Shown here one piece after another: positions 1 to 6,808 of a DNA stretch of 21,612 bases. Source of the DNA: an uncultured bacterium (lineage in GTDB: Bacteria; CAIJMQ01); the NCBI GenBank assembly GCA_903821905.1, contig CAIJMQ010000022.1:1-21612 (forward strand), written 5' to 3'. The position numbers and the translations under genes were made by a program. Position 1 is the first letter of the stretch. Each line of letters begins with the position of its first letter. The notes under the pieces were generated by a model that was given only the letters and a program-made list of their open reading frames with translations, was not told the DNA's origin and searched no databases.

Positions 1-732
1 CCATACGTCTATATTCATTTTATCAAGAACTATTTTTAGCTCGTTAACAAGTGCGATATTGACAGCTCTATAAATATTTTCTAGAAGTTTTGCCATTTCT
101 GCTACCTCAGCGGAAGATACAGGGACCACCCTGTCAATAATTGAAGAGTAGAGTAGAACACCCAATTTCAAACAGTTCGGTGTGATTCCTCCCACTACTT
201 TAGGAATAGTTTTTGTAGAATATTTTTTATTGCCCGGGTCTTCTCTTTCCGGTGAGAAAACAAGAAAGAAATCTTTCCCCACTTTTAGATTTTTTGATTG
301 TAACGAAGTTAAAACCAATTCCCTGGTTGTTCCGGGATAAGTTGTCGATTCAAGAGATATAAGTTGTCCCTTCTTCAATCTCTTTTTTATTGCATCTACG
401 CTGTTCTCTATATATTTCATATCAGGATCTCTTCCTTTTCCCAGTGGGGTAGGGACACAAATTATGATGACGTCAACTTCTGACAACTTGTCCATATTAT
501 CTGTAGCATGGAATTTGGGGGAATACTTCCTGAAAATATCAAAAGAAATATGTTTTATATAAGATTTATATTTATTTAAACTATCTACCTTGTTTTTATC
601 TACATCGAATCCTAATACCGGGAAACCTTCTTCAAGAAACCTTATTACTAAAGGAAGTCCTACATATCCCAGCCCAATAACGCCAATCTTGGCTTTCCTA
701 CTTTTGATTAGTTTTTCCAGTTTATCTCTCAT
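1..732 (-). CDS. UDP-sugar 6-dehydrogenase, UDP-GlcNAc dehydrogenase type (partial, 3' end beyond window)
   Basis: 244 codons are visible, from an ATG at 732 to the left edge, where the frame is still open. The protein is an NAD-dependent nucleotide-sugar dehydrogenase, oxidising C6 of a UDP-sugar to a uronic acid for surface polysaccharide synthesis in the cytoplasm. Visible are the Rossmann motif GLGYVG (residues 20-25), ICVPTP, ESTTYPGTT, SPEREDPGN and the helix AEMAKLLENIYRAVN with its conserved Lys and Asn. The SPEREDPGN form is typical of the UDP-N-acetylglucosamine dehydrogenase (WbpA-like) branch rather than UDP-glucose dehydrogenase. The catalytic Cys region lies beyond the window. 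It is the second gene after the VanZ-like gene (84-base gap) and has no strong Shine-Dalgarno site. The family is certain; the exact sugar is inferred. Confidence 0.93.
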   Translation of the reverse strand, partial: MRDKLEKLIKSRKAKIGVIGLGYVGLPLVIRFLEEGFPVLGFDVDKNKVDSLNKYKSYIKHISFDIFRKYSPKFHATDNMDKLSEVDVIIICVPTPLGKGRDPDMKYIENSVDAIKKRLKKGQLISLESTTYPGTTRELVLTSLQSKNLKVGKDFFLVFSPEREDPGNKKYSTKTIPKVVGGITPNCLKLGVLLYSSIIDRVVPVSSAEVAEMAKLLENIYRAVNIALVNELKIVLDKMNIDVW

Positions 733-816
733 ATGGTTCTTCTTGGTAAACTTTAAGGCTATATTTTACCAAAGATATATAAAAAAAACTGTATAACCCA
801 AGTTTATAGATACTTA

Positions 817-1146
817 CTATAGAAGTAATTTTACTATTACTAATAAACTTGCTCCTGCATAGTTGGCTAATATGTCCAATACTTCAAAGGACCTGGAGGG
901 GACTGCCAGCTGCATAATTTCTATGAGTAGGCCGTAAGTTCCTGCCAGCAAGATTGATACTTTCAATTTATTAGTGGTTTTATAACACAGCAAGGAAAGA
1001 ATGAAGTACGAAAAAAAGTGTAGTACTTTATCAAAATTGGGTATTGGTTGAGTTTTTATCGGCTGGGGAGTTAAAGAAAAATATAAAATCAAAACAGCAA
1101 AAGATATTGTTAGAACAAGATATGCCTTATTTCGTTTTATATCCAA
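817..1146 (-). CDS. VanZ-like family small membrane protein
   Basis: 109 residues, starting with TTG at 1146; no ATG gives a comparable N-terminus and a good promoter lies just upstream. The protein has about four hydrophobic helices and the VanZ-like pattern: FDKVLHF (D39, K40, H43), a helix with E76 and Q79 (IEIMQ), and DILANYAG (D91, N95, G98). Members are short integral membrane proteins, often near envelope polysaccharide genes; the name comes from a teicoplanin-resistance protein but most members have no known activity. It precedes the nucleotide-sugar dehydrogenase on the same strand, which agrees with an envelope role. The start is less certain than the family. Confidence 0.85.
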   Translation of the reverse strand: MDIKRNKAYLVLTISFAVLILYFSLTPQPIKTQPIPNFDKVLHFFSYFILSLLCYKTTNKLKVSILLAGTYGLLIEIMQLAVPSRSFEVLDILANYAGASLLVIVKLLL

Positions 1147-1161
1147 AGTTAATTTTTGCCA

Positions 1162-1190
1162 ATTATAAACTTTTACTTCTGAACTGACAA
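1162..1190 (-). promoter_or_regulatory. Sigma70-type promoter of the VanZ-like gene
   Basis: On the minus strand, TTGTCA (1190-1185), a 17-base spacer and a perfect TATAAT (1167-1162). Transcription would start near 1155, giving a very short leader before the TTG at 1146. It is divergent from the leuS promoter. Confidence 0.65.
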
Positions 1191-1226
1191 TTATTACTTA
1201 AAAACGACATGCTGTATTTTTTCAAG

Positions 1227-1256
1227 TTGACCGATAAGGGGAAACAGTTTTATAAT
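1227..1256 (+). promoter_or_regulatory. Sigma70-type promoter of leuS
   Basis: TTGACC (1227-1232), an 18-base spacer and TATAAT (1251-1256), about 45 bases before the leuS start. I see no T-box-like specifier or terminator structure in the short leader. Confidence 0.65.
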
Positions 1257-1300
1257 TTCCACAATTGGTAGATAGGAAATAATAAAACAGATGAAATCTA

Positions 1301-3712
1301 ATGGATAAAGAGAACAATTACCCTTTCAAAGAGATAGAAAGTAAGTGGCAGGAGTTTTGGCAACAGAATAACTTCTACCAAGCTGAAGATTTTTCCTCAA
1401 AGCCAAAACTTTATATCTTAATCGAATTCCCTTATCCTTCCGGAGAAGGGCTTCACGTTGGCCACTGCAGAAGCTATTCCGCATTAGATACCATATCCCG
1501 CAAGAAAAGAATGGAAGGATTCAATGTCCTTTATCCGATAGGCTGGGATGCATTCGGTTTGCCTACGGAGAATTACGCAATAAAAAACGGTGTCCATCCT
1601 GAAGTTGCCACTCAAAAAAATATTGCCAATTTCAAAAGAAGTTTAAAAAGTTTAGGGATTTCTTTTGACTGGAGCAGGGAAGTAAATACCACCGACCCAA
1701 GCTATTACAAATGGACACAATGGATTTTCCTGCAGTTATTCAAAAAAGATATGGCTTATCAGTCGGAAATCCCGATTAACTGGTGTCCTTCCTGCAAAAT
1801 CGGTTTAGCCAACGAAGAAGTTATAGAAGGCAAATGCGAAAGATGCGGGACAGAAGTGGAACGCAGAGAACAAAAACAGTGGATGTTAAAGATTACTAAA
1901 TATGCTGACCGGTTGATTGAGGATTTAGAAGGCCTCGATTACCTGGAGAAAATCAAACTTCAGCAGATTAACTGGATAGGCAAAAGTTTCGGCACGGAGA
2001 TTGACTTCGAAGTAGAAAATTCTAACCAAACAATCAATGTATTCACTACAAGAGCAGACACTCTTTGCGGAGTAACAGCAATCGTGTTGGCGCCTGAACA
2101 TCCGTTAGTAGGCAAACTAATTACCATCGAATGTAAGAAAAAAGTTTTGAAATATATAAAAGACGCCAAAGCAAAAAGCGAATTCGAAAGAACAAAAATC
2201 GAAAAAGAAAAGACAGGTGTTTTCGCCGGTTCTTACTGTATTCATCCCGTAACAGGTGAAAAAATTCCTGTTTGGATAGGCGATTACGTAATCGCCACTT
2301 ACGGCGGCGGTGCAGTAATGGTTGTTCCAGCCCACGATTATAGAGATTACGACTTTGCAAAGAAGTTCGGCTTAGCAGTTAAAGAAGTCGTTAAGGGTGG
2401 CGATATAACGAACGAAGCATTTACCGATTATGGTGTCTTAATCAATTCAGGAGAATTTGACGGACTATCTTCCAAGGATGCAATAGAAAAAATCACCGGC
2501 TGGCTCCAGGCAAAAAACTTAGGTCGCAAGATAGTTCAGTACAAACTACGCGACTGGATATTCTCAAGACAGCATTATTGGGGTGAACCAATTCCGATTA
2601 TTCACTGCGACTCGTGCGGAATGGTGCCTGTCCCCGAACAGGATTTACCCGTTAAACTCCCCTTTGTTGAAAAGTATGAACCCACAGGAACAGGCGAATC
2701 ACCTTTAGCCGATATCAAAGAATGGGTCAATGTTAAATGCCCCAAATGCGGCGAACCAGCAAAAAGAGAAACAGACACAATGCCAAACTGGGCGGGCTCA
2801 AACTGGTATTTCATGCGCTATACCGACGCCAACAACGACAATGCCCTGGCCGACCCCAAGAAACTCAAATACTGGCTCCCTGTTGACTGGTATAACGGCG
2901 GAATGGAACATACGACACTTCATCTATTATATTCACGCTTCATATACAAATTCCTATACGATATCGGCGTTGCTCCGACTCCCGAACCTTACCAAAAGCG
3001 GACAGCTCACGGTATGGTTTTGGCAGAAGACGGCAGAAAAATGTCCAAATCATTCGGCAACGTAATCAACCCCGATGACATCGTCAAAACCTACGGCGCA
3101 GATACATTGAGAATATACGAACTGTTTATGGGACCATTTGACCAGGCAATCTCCTGGAATACACAAGGCGTAAAAGGTGTCTTCAGATTCTTGGAACGTC
3201 TCTGGAATCTAACTCTTGAATGTTCACAAAACAAAGAAAGCAGTGAAGAAGCCATACGCGAAATACATAAACTCAATAAAAAAATCTGCGATGACTTGGA
3301 TAAAGCAAAGTTCAACACACCAATCGCAGCGTTTATGGAATTTATAAATTTCGGATATGCTAATAAAGAGAAAGTAGGGAAAGATGTAATCAAGAGAATG
3401 TTATTGCTTCTTGCTCCGTTTGCTCCGCATACCGCAGAAGAACTGTGGGAAAGAGTAGGGGAAAAGCCATCAGTATTCAATAACGCCTATCCTAAATACG
3501 ACGAGAAACTGCTCAAGGAAGAAACGATTACCGTTATAGTTCAGGTGAATGGTAAACTTCGAACAACACTGCAGGTTGACAGGAATATATCAGAAGAAGA
3601 TTTGAAGAAGTTAGCTCAACAAGACCCTCACGTCCAGAAACACACTGAAGGAAAGCAAATTAGGAAAGCGATTGTTGTTTCGGGGAAGTTAGTTAATTTC
3701 GTGGTTGATTAG
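1301..3712 (+). CDS. leuS: Leucyl-tRNA synthetase
   Basis: 803-residue class I aminoacyl-tRNA synthetase that charges tRNA-Leu with leucine in the cytoplasm. The HIGH signature appears as HVGH (residues 52-55) and KMSKS lies at residues 580-584. Between them are the first zinc-binding module (CPSC...CERC), the CP1 editing domain with TTRADTLCGVT, and a second CDSC...CPKC zinc ribbon before the catalytic domain resumes. The C-terminal anticodon-binding domain ends with VIVQVNGKLR. The length matches the roughly 804-residue Bacillus-type enzyme and is shorter than the E. coli type because there is no large leucine-specific insertion before KMSKS. The start ATG at 1301 has only a weak upstream purine stretch. 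Its 3' end overlaps the convergent deacetylase gene by 20 bases. Confidence 0.99.
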   Translation: MDKENNYPFKEIESKWQEFWQQNNFYQAEDFSSKPKLYILIEFPYPSGEGLHVGHCRSYSALDTISRKKRMEGFNVLYPIGWDAFGLPTENYAIKNGVHPEVATQKNIANFKRSLKSLGISFDWSREVNTTDPSYYKWTQWIFLQLFKKDMAYQSEIPINWCPSCKIGLANEEVIEGKCERCGTEVERREQKQWMLKITKYADRLIEDLEGLDYLEKIKLQQINWIGKSFGTEIDFEVENSNQTINVFTTRADTLCGVTAIVLAPEHPLVGKLITIECKKKVLKYIKDAKAKSEFERTKIEKEKTGVFAGSYCIHPVTGEKIPVWIGDYVIATYGGGAVMVVPAHDYRDYDFAKKFGLAVKEVVKGGDITNEAFTDYGVLINSGEFDGLSSKDAIEKITGWLQAKNLGRKIVQYKLRDWIFSRQHYWGEPIPIIHCDSCGMVPVPEQDLPVKLPFVEKYEPTGTGESPLADIKEWVNVKCPKCGEPAKRETDTMPNWAGSNWYFMRYTDANNDNALADPKKLKYWLPVDWYNGGMEHTTLHLLYSRFIYKFLYDIGVAPTPEPYQKRTAHGMVLAEDGRKMSKSFGNVINPDDIVKTYGADTLRIYELFMGPFDQAISWNTQGVKGVFRFLERLWNLTLECSQNKESSEEAIREIHKLNKKICDDLDKAKFNTPIAAFMEFINFGYANKEKVGKDVIKRMLLLLAPFAPHTAEELWERVGEKPSVFNNAYPKYDEKLLKEETITVIVQVNGKLRTTLQVDRNISEEDLKKLAQQDPHVQKHTEGKQIRKAIVVSGKLVNFVVD

Positions 3713-4361
3713 CAAGATACTCAGCCAATTCACTGAAAGTCATAAACACACATCCTTGCCGTTTTAATTCCGCAATAATCGCAGGCATTTCCGCAACCGT
3801 CTCATTACGCCATTCGTGGAACAAAATAACAGTTCCGTCTGTAATATTGGATGTGGCATTTTGCTTGATTTGTTCTGCGCTCAATTCTGCTTTCCAGTCA
3901 TCGGAAACTCCCAGACTTTTAAACTTATATACTTTGAGGTTAACCTTTTCCGCTATCGCAGGTATTCGCGGGTCAGATTCAATGTATGGTAACCAGTACC
4001 ATTTCGGCGTATAACCTACCTTTTCAATAATAACCTTCTGCGCGTTCACGATATCAAATTCCAGCATTTCATTGTCTGAATCTTTTGGGTGTAAGTGAGA
4101 ATATGAATGATTCGCTATCTCGTGTCCTGCAGCCACAACAGCTTTTGCGATATCAGGATGAGCTTCTACGTTTGTTCCTACATAGTCGAACGTAACATGT
4201 ATTTTTTCGCGCTCAAATATTGCTAAGAGCTTTGGCGCATTGTCCGTCGTTGGTCCATCATCAAAACAGAGAGCTACATGTTTGGGCGCTGATTCAGCTT
4301 TAACCGAGTAAGTGGCTGTTAGTAAGAACATTGTAATAATAAGTAGTGAACGTATAAACAT
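3693..4361 (-). CDS. Secreted NodB-like polysaccharide deacetylase with altered motif 3
   Basis: 222 residues from the ATG at 4361; a TTG five codons upstream is possible but would put charged residues ahead of the signal peptide. The N-terminus is a signal peptide (hydrophobic residues about 5-17, then KAES). The NodB fold is shown by FDDGP (33-37; D34/D35), the metal-binding histidines in HSYSH (H85, H89), SDDW, and LFHEW near the end. Family members are metal-dependent enzymes removing N- or O-acetyl groups from chitin oligomers, peptidoglycan or xylan. The motif-3 arginine (normally R-x-P-Y) is replaced by Trp123 in WLPY, so activity may be altered. It would act in the periplasm or outside. 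It follows the HNH gene with a 21-base gap and overlaps leuS tail-to-tail. Confidence 0.93.
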   Translation of the reverse strand: MFIRSLLIITMFLLTATYSVKAESAPKHVALCFDDGPTTDNAPKLLAIFEREKIHVTFDYVGTNVEAHPDIAKAVVAAGHEIANHSYSHLHPKDSDNEMLEFDIVNAQKVIIEKVGYTPKWYWLPYIESDPRIPAIAEKVNLKVYKFKSLGVSDDWKAELSAEQIKQNATSNITDGTVILFHEWRNETVAEMPAIIAELKRQGCVFMTFSELAEYLANQPRN

Positions 4362-4382
4362 AAAGTCTTTTACCAAGGAAAT

Positions 4383-4949
4383 TTAATATTGGTTTATTTT
4401 AGTTTTACAATTGGGACAAACATCTAATCCAGTAAGTAATCCTATCCGAGTATTACAATTAGAACAGTAAAAATTTGAATATGTTTTTGGCCCAAGTTTT
4501 ACGGCATTGGTACTATTCACGATTGCAGAAGCAGTCATACTAGCTGTTTGAGGGGTAATATCTTTAATGAGTTGGTCTGATATACTTTTTAGCATTGCTT
4601 TTAATTCTGTAATATCTTCTTGACCACGTTGAATTTTCTCCAACTTGGTATTCATATTATTTAATACTTCCCAATTTTGAGTTACCCAATTTTTACTTGA
4701 TGAATATATTTCTTCACACTGTTTATACCATCGGTCTCTCATTTGCCGTATTTCTTTTCTTTTTTTAGGATTATCACCAAACTGATCATGACAATTTTGG
4801 CATAGCGGTGCTCCATTATCTATATCATCAGAACCACCTTCATTTTCAGGAATAATATGATGGGCATCAATTCCAATATTTTGACATCTACAGCAACGAA
4901 ATGCCGCTTTGTTTTTTATCTCAAGTTTTGTTTTTTCAGAAAATGGCAT
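4383..4949 (-). CDS. HNH endonuclease with C-terminal zinc ribbon
   Basis: 188 residues. The N-terminal half is an HNH nuclease: C19-x2-C22, the catalytic AHH (H30, H31), an Asn at 45 and PLCQNCHD (C50, C53, H54). A helical, probably coiled-coil linker follows (about residues 65-130), and the C-terminus carries a four-Cys zinc ribbon (C162, C165, C178, C181). HNH proteins of this size are metal-dependent DNA nickases or nucleases found in restriction, phage packaging and homing contexts; the specific role is not evident. No methyltransferase or phage gene is nearby. The ATG at 4949 has an AAGGAT Shine-Dalgarno site, and the gene has its own promoter within the preceding gap. Confidence 0.9.
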   Translation of the reverse strand: MPFSEKTKLEIKNKAAFRCCRCQNIGIDAHHIIPENEGGSDDIDNGAPLCQNCHDQFGDNPKKRKEIRQMRDRWYKQCEEIYSSSKNWVTQNWEVLNNMNTKLEKIQRGQEDITELKAMLKSISDQLIKDITPQTASMTASAIVNSTNAVKLGPKTYSNFYCSNCNTRIGLLTGLDVCPNCKTKINQY

Positions 4950-4969
4950 TTCTATATCCTTTGTATCTC

Positions 4970-4998
4970 ATTAAACCCCTCAACACCCAAAAAGTCAA
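4970..4998 (-). promoter_or_regulatory. Sigma70-type promoter of the HNH gene
   Basis: On the minus strand, TTGACT (4998-4993), a 17-base spacer and TTTAAT (4975-4970), about 20 bases before the HNH start codon. It suggests the HNH and deacetylase genes form a unit separate from the membrane-protein operon upstream. Confidence 0.55.
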
Positions 4999-5010
4999 AT
5001 AAAGAGGATA

Positions 5011-5280
5011 TTACTTTAACCTTTGGAAAATCTTTTTTAGAATAGGTATTTCGCCTATTAGACCGATTAGAAGAGACAATATACCCAACATACCCATGCA
5101 GAACATTACAAAAGTAATAGCAATTCCTACGGAAAGCCAAGACGAGAAATGTTGTGAAGGGTTCCTAGGTCTACTAAGAGATGGAACTAATAGCGTAAAT
5201 CCCAGAATCCCAATTGGAATTAAAATATAACCTATGAGTCTAAGTTTACCCATGTTTGATGGTTTGTTCTTTTTAAACAT
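5011..5280 (-). CDS. Small two-helix membrane protein of unknown function
   Basis: 89 residues with a basic N-terminus, a first hydrophobic segment (about residues 13-34), a short polar loop rich in Ser, Pro and Arg, a second long hydrophobic segment (about 47-75) and a basic tail. I recognise no family. It begins 16 bases after the RDD gene's stop codon, in the same direction, so it is likely co-transcribed. The Shine-Dalgarno site (GTGAG) is weak. Another frame here is open but not hydrophobic and has no ribosome site, so this frame is preferred. Confidence 0.65.
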   Translation of the reverse strand: MFKKNKPSNMGKLRLIGYILIPIGILGFTLLVPSLSRPRNPSQHFSSWLSVGIAITFVMFCMGMLGILSLLIGLIGEIPILKKIFQRLK

Positions 5281-5296
5281 AGTTACTCACGTCAAA

Positions 5297-5902
5297 TCAT
5301 GCATGAAATCCCATTTTGCCTTTTGGTTCTTCTTGTTCTTTGAGATTTTCAGACATGGTCTTACAATCAATTACAACGGTTCCTGCTATAAAATCGTGCA
5401 AAGCCCGTCTTTTATTGTTGAGCAATAGCGATGTTAAGTTTCCAAAATTCCATAAAATAATCAAAATTTTATTATAGTTAAACCAGCTAGGATAAAATTT
5501 AACCATATATCTTCCTTTTTCAAGGAAACTCATTACGCGATATGTTTCATAGGAAAGGGACTTGAATGCAATTGTAATGGCAACAAGAAATAACACAATA
5601 AACAAAGTATTCACGGATAAACGCAAGAATGCCTCTTTATAGGATATTGGCTCAAATGATGTTTTGACAATTTTTATTTTCATAACAAGTTTGCCCGGAG
5701 TAGCACCAAATTTCACTAAAAAGAATACCTTGAAAGCAAGTGTAAGGATAGCCAATAAATAGGTGGAAACAATATATGAGGCAAATGAGTAGTTTGCAAG
5801 AGGAAGGATTAGTAGAGACAGCCCCCCAAAAATTATACCGTCAATAATAACTGCAGGAGCTCTTAACCAAAATTTTGCATATATTACTTCATCAGGTTTC
5901 AT
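5297..5902 (-). CDS. RDD family integral membrane protein
   Basis: 201 residues with a strong GGAGGG Shine-Dalgarno site before the ATG. The RDD pattern is clear: FWLRAPAVIIDGIIFG in the first helix (Arg14 and Asp21), then FGATPGKLVMKIKIV, and near the end KRRALHDFIAGTVVI with the third-motif Asp. There are about four membrane helices. RDD proteins occur in the inner membrane of many bacteria; some affect ion or stress tolerance but most are uncharacterised. The C-terminal tail EEPKGKMGFHA is not part of the RDD fold and is identical to the tail of the nearby DUF3467 protein, with 32 identical bases. The tail therefore looks acquired. Confidence 0.9.
   Translation of the reverse strand: MKPDEVIYAKFWLRAPAVIIDGIIFGGLSLLILPLANYSFASYIVSTYLLAILTLAFKVFFLVKFGATPGKLVMKIKIVKTSFEPISYKEAFLRLSVNTLFIVLFLVAITIAFKSLSYETYRVMSFLEKGRYMVKFYPSWFNYNKILIILWNFGNLTSLLLNNKRRALHDFIAGTVVIDCKTMSENLKEQEEPKGKMGFHA
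5301..5332 (-). repeat. 32-bp repeat, copy 1 (3' end of the RDD gene)
   Basis: Identical over 32 bases to 6813-6844 and read in the same frame (EEPKGKMGFHA) in both genes. The codon after it differs: TGA here, TAA in the other copy. The adjacent bases 5294-5311 also match 5920-5937 at 17 of 18 positions. Confidence 0.95.
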
Positions 5903-5924
5903 TTATTCCCTCCTTCATGAAATC

Positions 5925-5937
5925 ACGCATGAAATCC
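5925..5937. repeat. 13-bp direct repeat, left copy flanking the lipoprotein gene
   Basis: ACGCATGAAATCC, identical and in the same orientation as 6811-6823. It lies between the stop of the GC-rich lipoprotein gene (four bases away) and the RDD gene start. The core CATGAAATC is also repeated just beside it at 5916-5924. Confidence 0.9.
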
Positions 5938-5941
5938 GAAA

Positions 5942-6763
5942 TCAGTCACCTACGGTGATGGTGATGTTGTCGTTGAGCACTGTTGCCTGCGTCATCTTGC
6001 GGTTGGCGTAAAGACCCATATGCACTCCGGCTAAACCTGGTTTGTCCAGATAAGGGCCGGCGGATACCAGTACGTTGTCCTGGTAAATGCGAACTTGTCC
6101 TGTCTTGACGTCCGCCTCCACGCGCACTGTTACCCACTTTCCGATGGGAAATACAGGGCCATCCTTGATTTCGTCAAAGAACACGGTGGTCTTGCCTGCG
6201 GAACCAATCGAGTAGCCTTGCAACCGGTAATGTCCCGGCGTCCCCACGAGATTCACCATCACAGAGGGATGCCAGTTTGTCCCACCGACGCGGGTGGTTT
6301 CATCAAACAAGGACACTAAACTCAACCACGGTTTGTCAGAGTAAGGACCCAGTTCTGACGGCGTGAGGTCGTCCACTTTGATGTCGCAACTGACAGTGAT
6401 GCTGCCAGGCAGAAACTGGTCGAAATAAATTCCCGGATACAGACGGAATTTCTCGGGATCGGAGGGCGGAAAATCAGGAGTGAGATGAGCGGCGAAGACG
6501 AGTCCCCGTCCCGGCTCCTTCGGGTCGGGCAGGTATTCATAGTGACCCGGAATTATCGGACGTTCGGAGTTCACAAAGGCGGATTCGCTCGAACAATCCC
6601 CTTTCCAAACAAACGCGCGCGGTACTGACGAAGTCACGGATTCCTCCCTTGATATATTCGTATGACTGATTGACCGACAACCTGCACAAAGTATAGCTAT
6701 TCCAAATCCAATAATCAATAACGGATTCCAGTATTTCTTAATGAAAGTTCTGTGTTTTTTCAT
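5942..6763 (-). CDS. GC-rich concanavalin-A-like (LamG/polysaccharide-lyase type) lipoprotein
   Basis: 273 residues from the ATG at 6763; a TTG ten codons earlier keeps the frame open but precedes the normal signal-peptide start. The N-terminus is a signal peptide ending ILCAGC (predicted lipidated Cys29, with Cys at -3 where Leu is usual). The remainder is beta-rich, with features of sugar-binding or lyase jelly-rolls: SITVSCDIKVDDL, GKWVTVRVEADVKTGQVRIYQD and GLAGVHMGLYA. No catalytic residues can be assigned, so it may bind or cleave extracellular polysaccharide. Hand counts of four lines across the mature part give 53-63% GC, against 30-35% in two lines over its own signal-peptide region. 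It is bracketed by a 13-bp direct repeat and looks horizontally acquired. Confidence 0.85.
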   Translation of the reverse strand: MKKHRTFIKKYWNPLLIIGFGIAILCAGCRSISHTNISREESVTSSVPRAFVWKGDCSSESAFVNSERPIIPGHYEYLPDPKEPGRGLVFAAHLTPDFPPSDPEKFRLYPGIYFDQFLPGSITVSCDIKVDDLTPSELGPYSDKPWLSLVSLFDETTRVGGTNWHPSVMVNLVGTPGHYRLQGYSIGSAGKTTVFFDEIKDGPVFPIGKWVTVRVEADVKTGQVRIYQDNVLVSAGPYLDKPGLAGVHMGLYANRKMTQATVLNDNITITVGD

Positions 6764-6808
6764 TTTCACTTCGTTAAACTTCTTTATTCCCAAGACTTCA
6801 AATAATAT

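Noticed and set aside
1291-1308. Five-codon open frame (MKSNG) whose stop overlaps the leuS start, as a possible leader peptide.
   Set aside because: It has no Leu codons, no ribosome site and no attenuator structure follows; chance is sufficient.
2730-3065. 111-codon plus-strand frame within leuS.
   Set aside because: It is a shifted frame of leuS; the translation is low-complexity and has no ribosome site.
3091-3480. 129-codon minus-strand frame opposite leuS.
   Set aside because: It lies wholly antisense to a strongly conserved gene and shows no recognisable motif.
1301-3712. leuS at 803 residues as an unusually short or truncated synthetase.
   Set aside because: All catalytic, editing and anticodon-binding parts are present and the length matches the Bacillus-type enzyme of about 804 residues.
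4952-5140. 62-codon minus-strand frame overlapping the 89-residue membrane protein.
   Set aside because: It would run through the HNH promoter and lacks a ribosome site; the other frame has two clear membrane helices.
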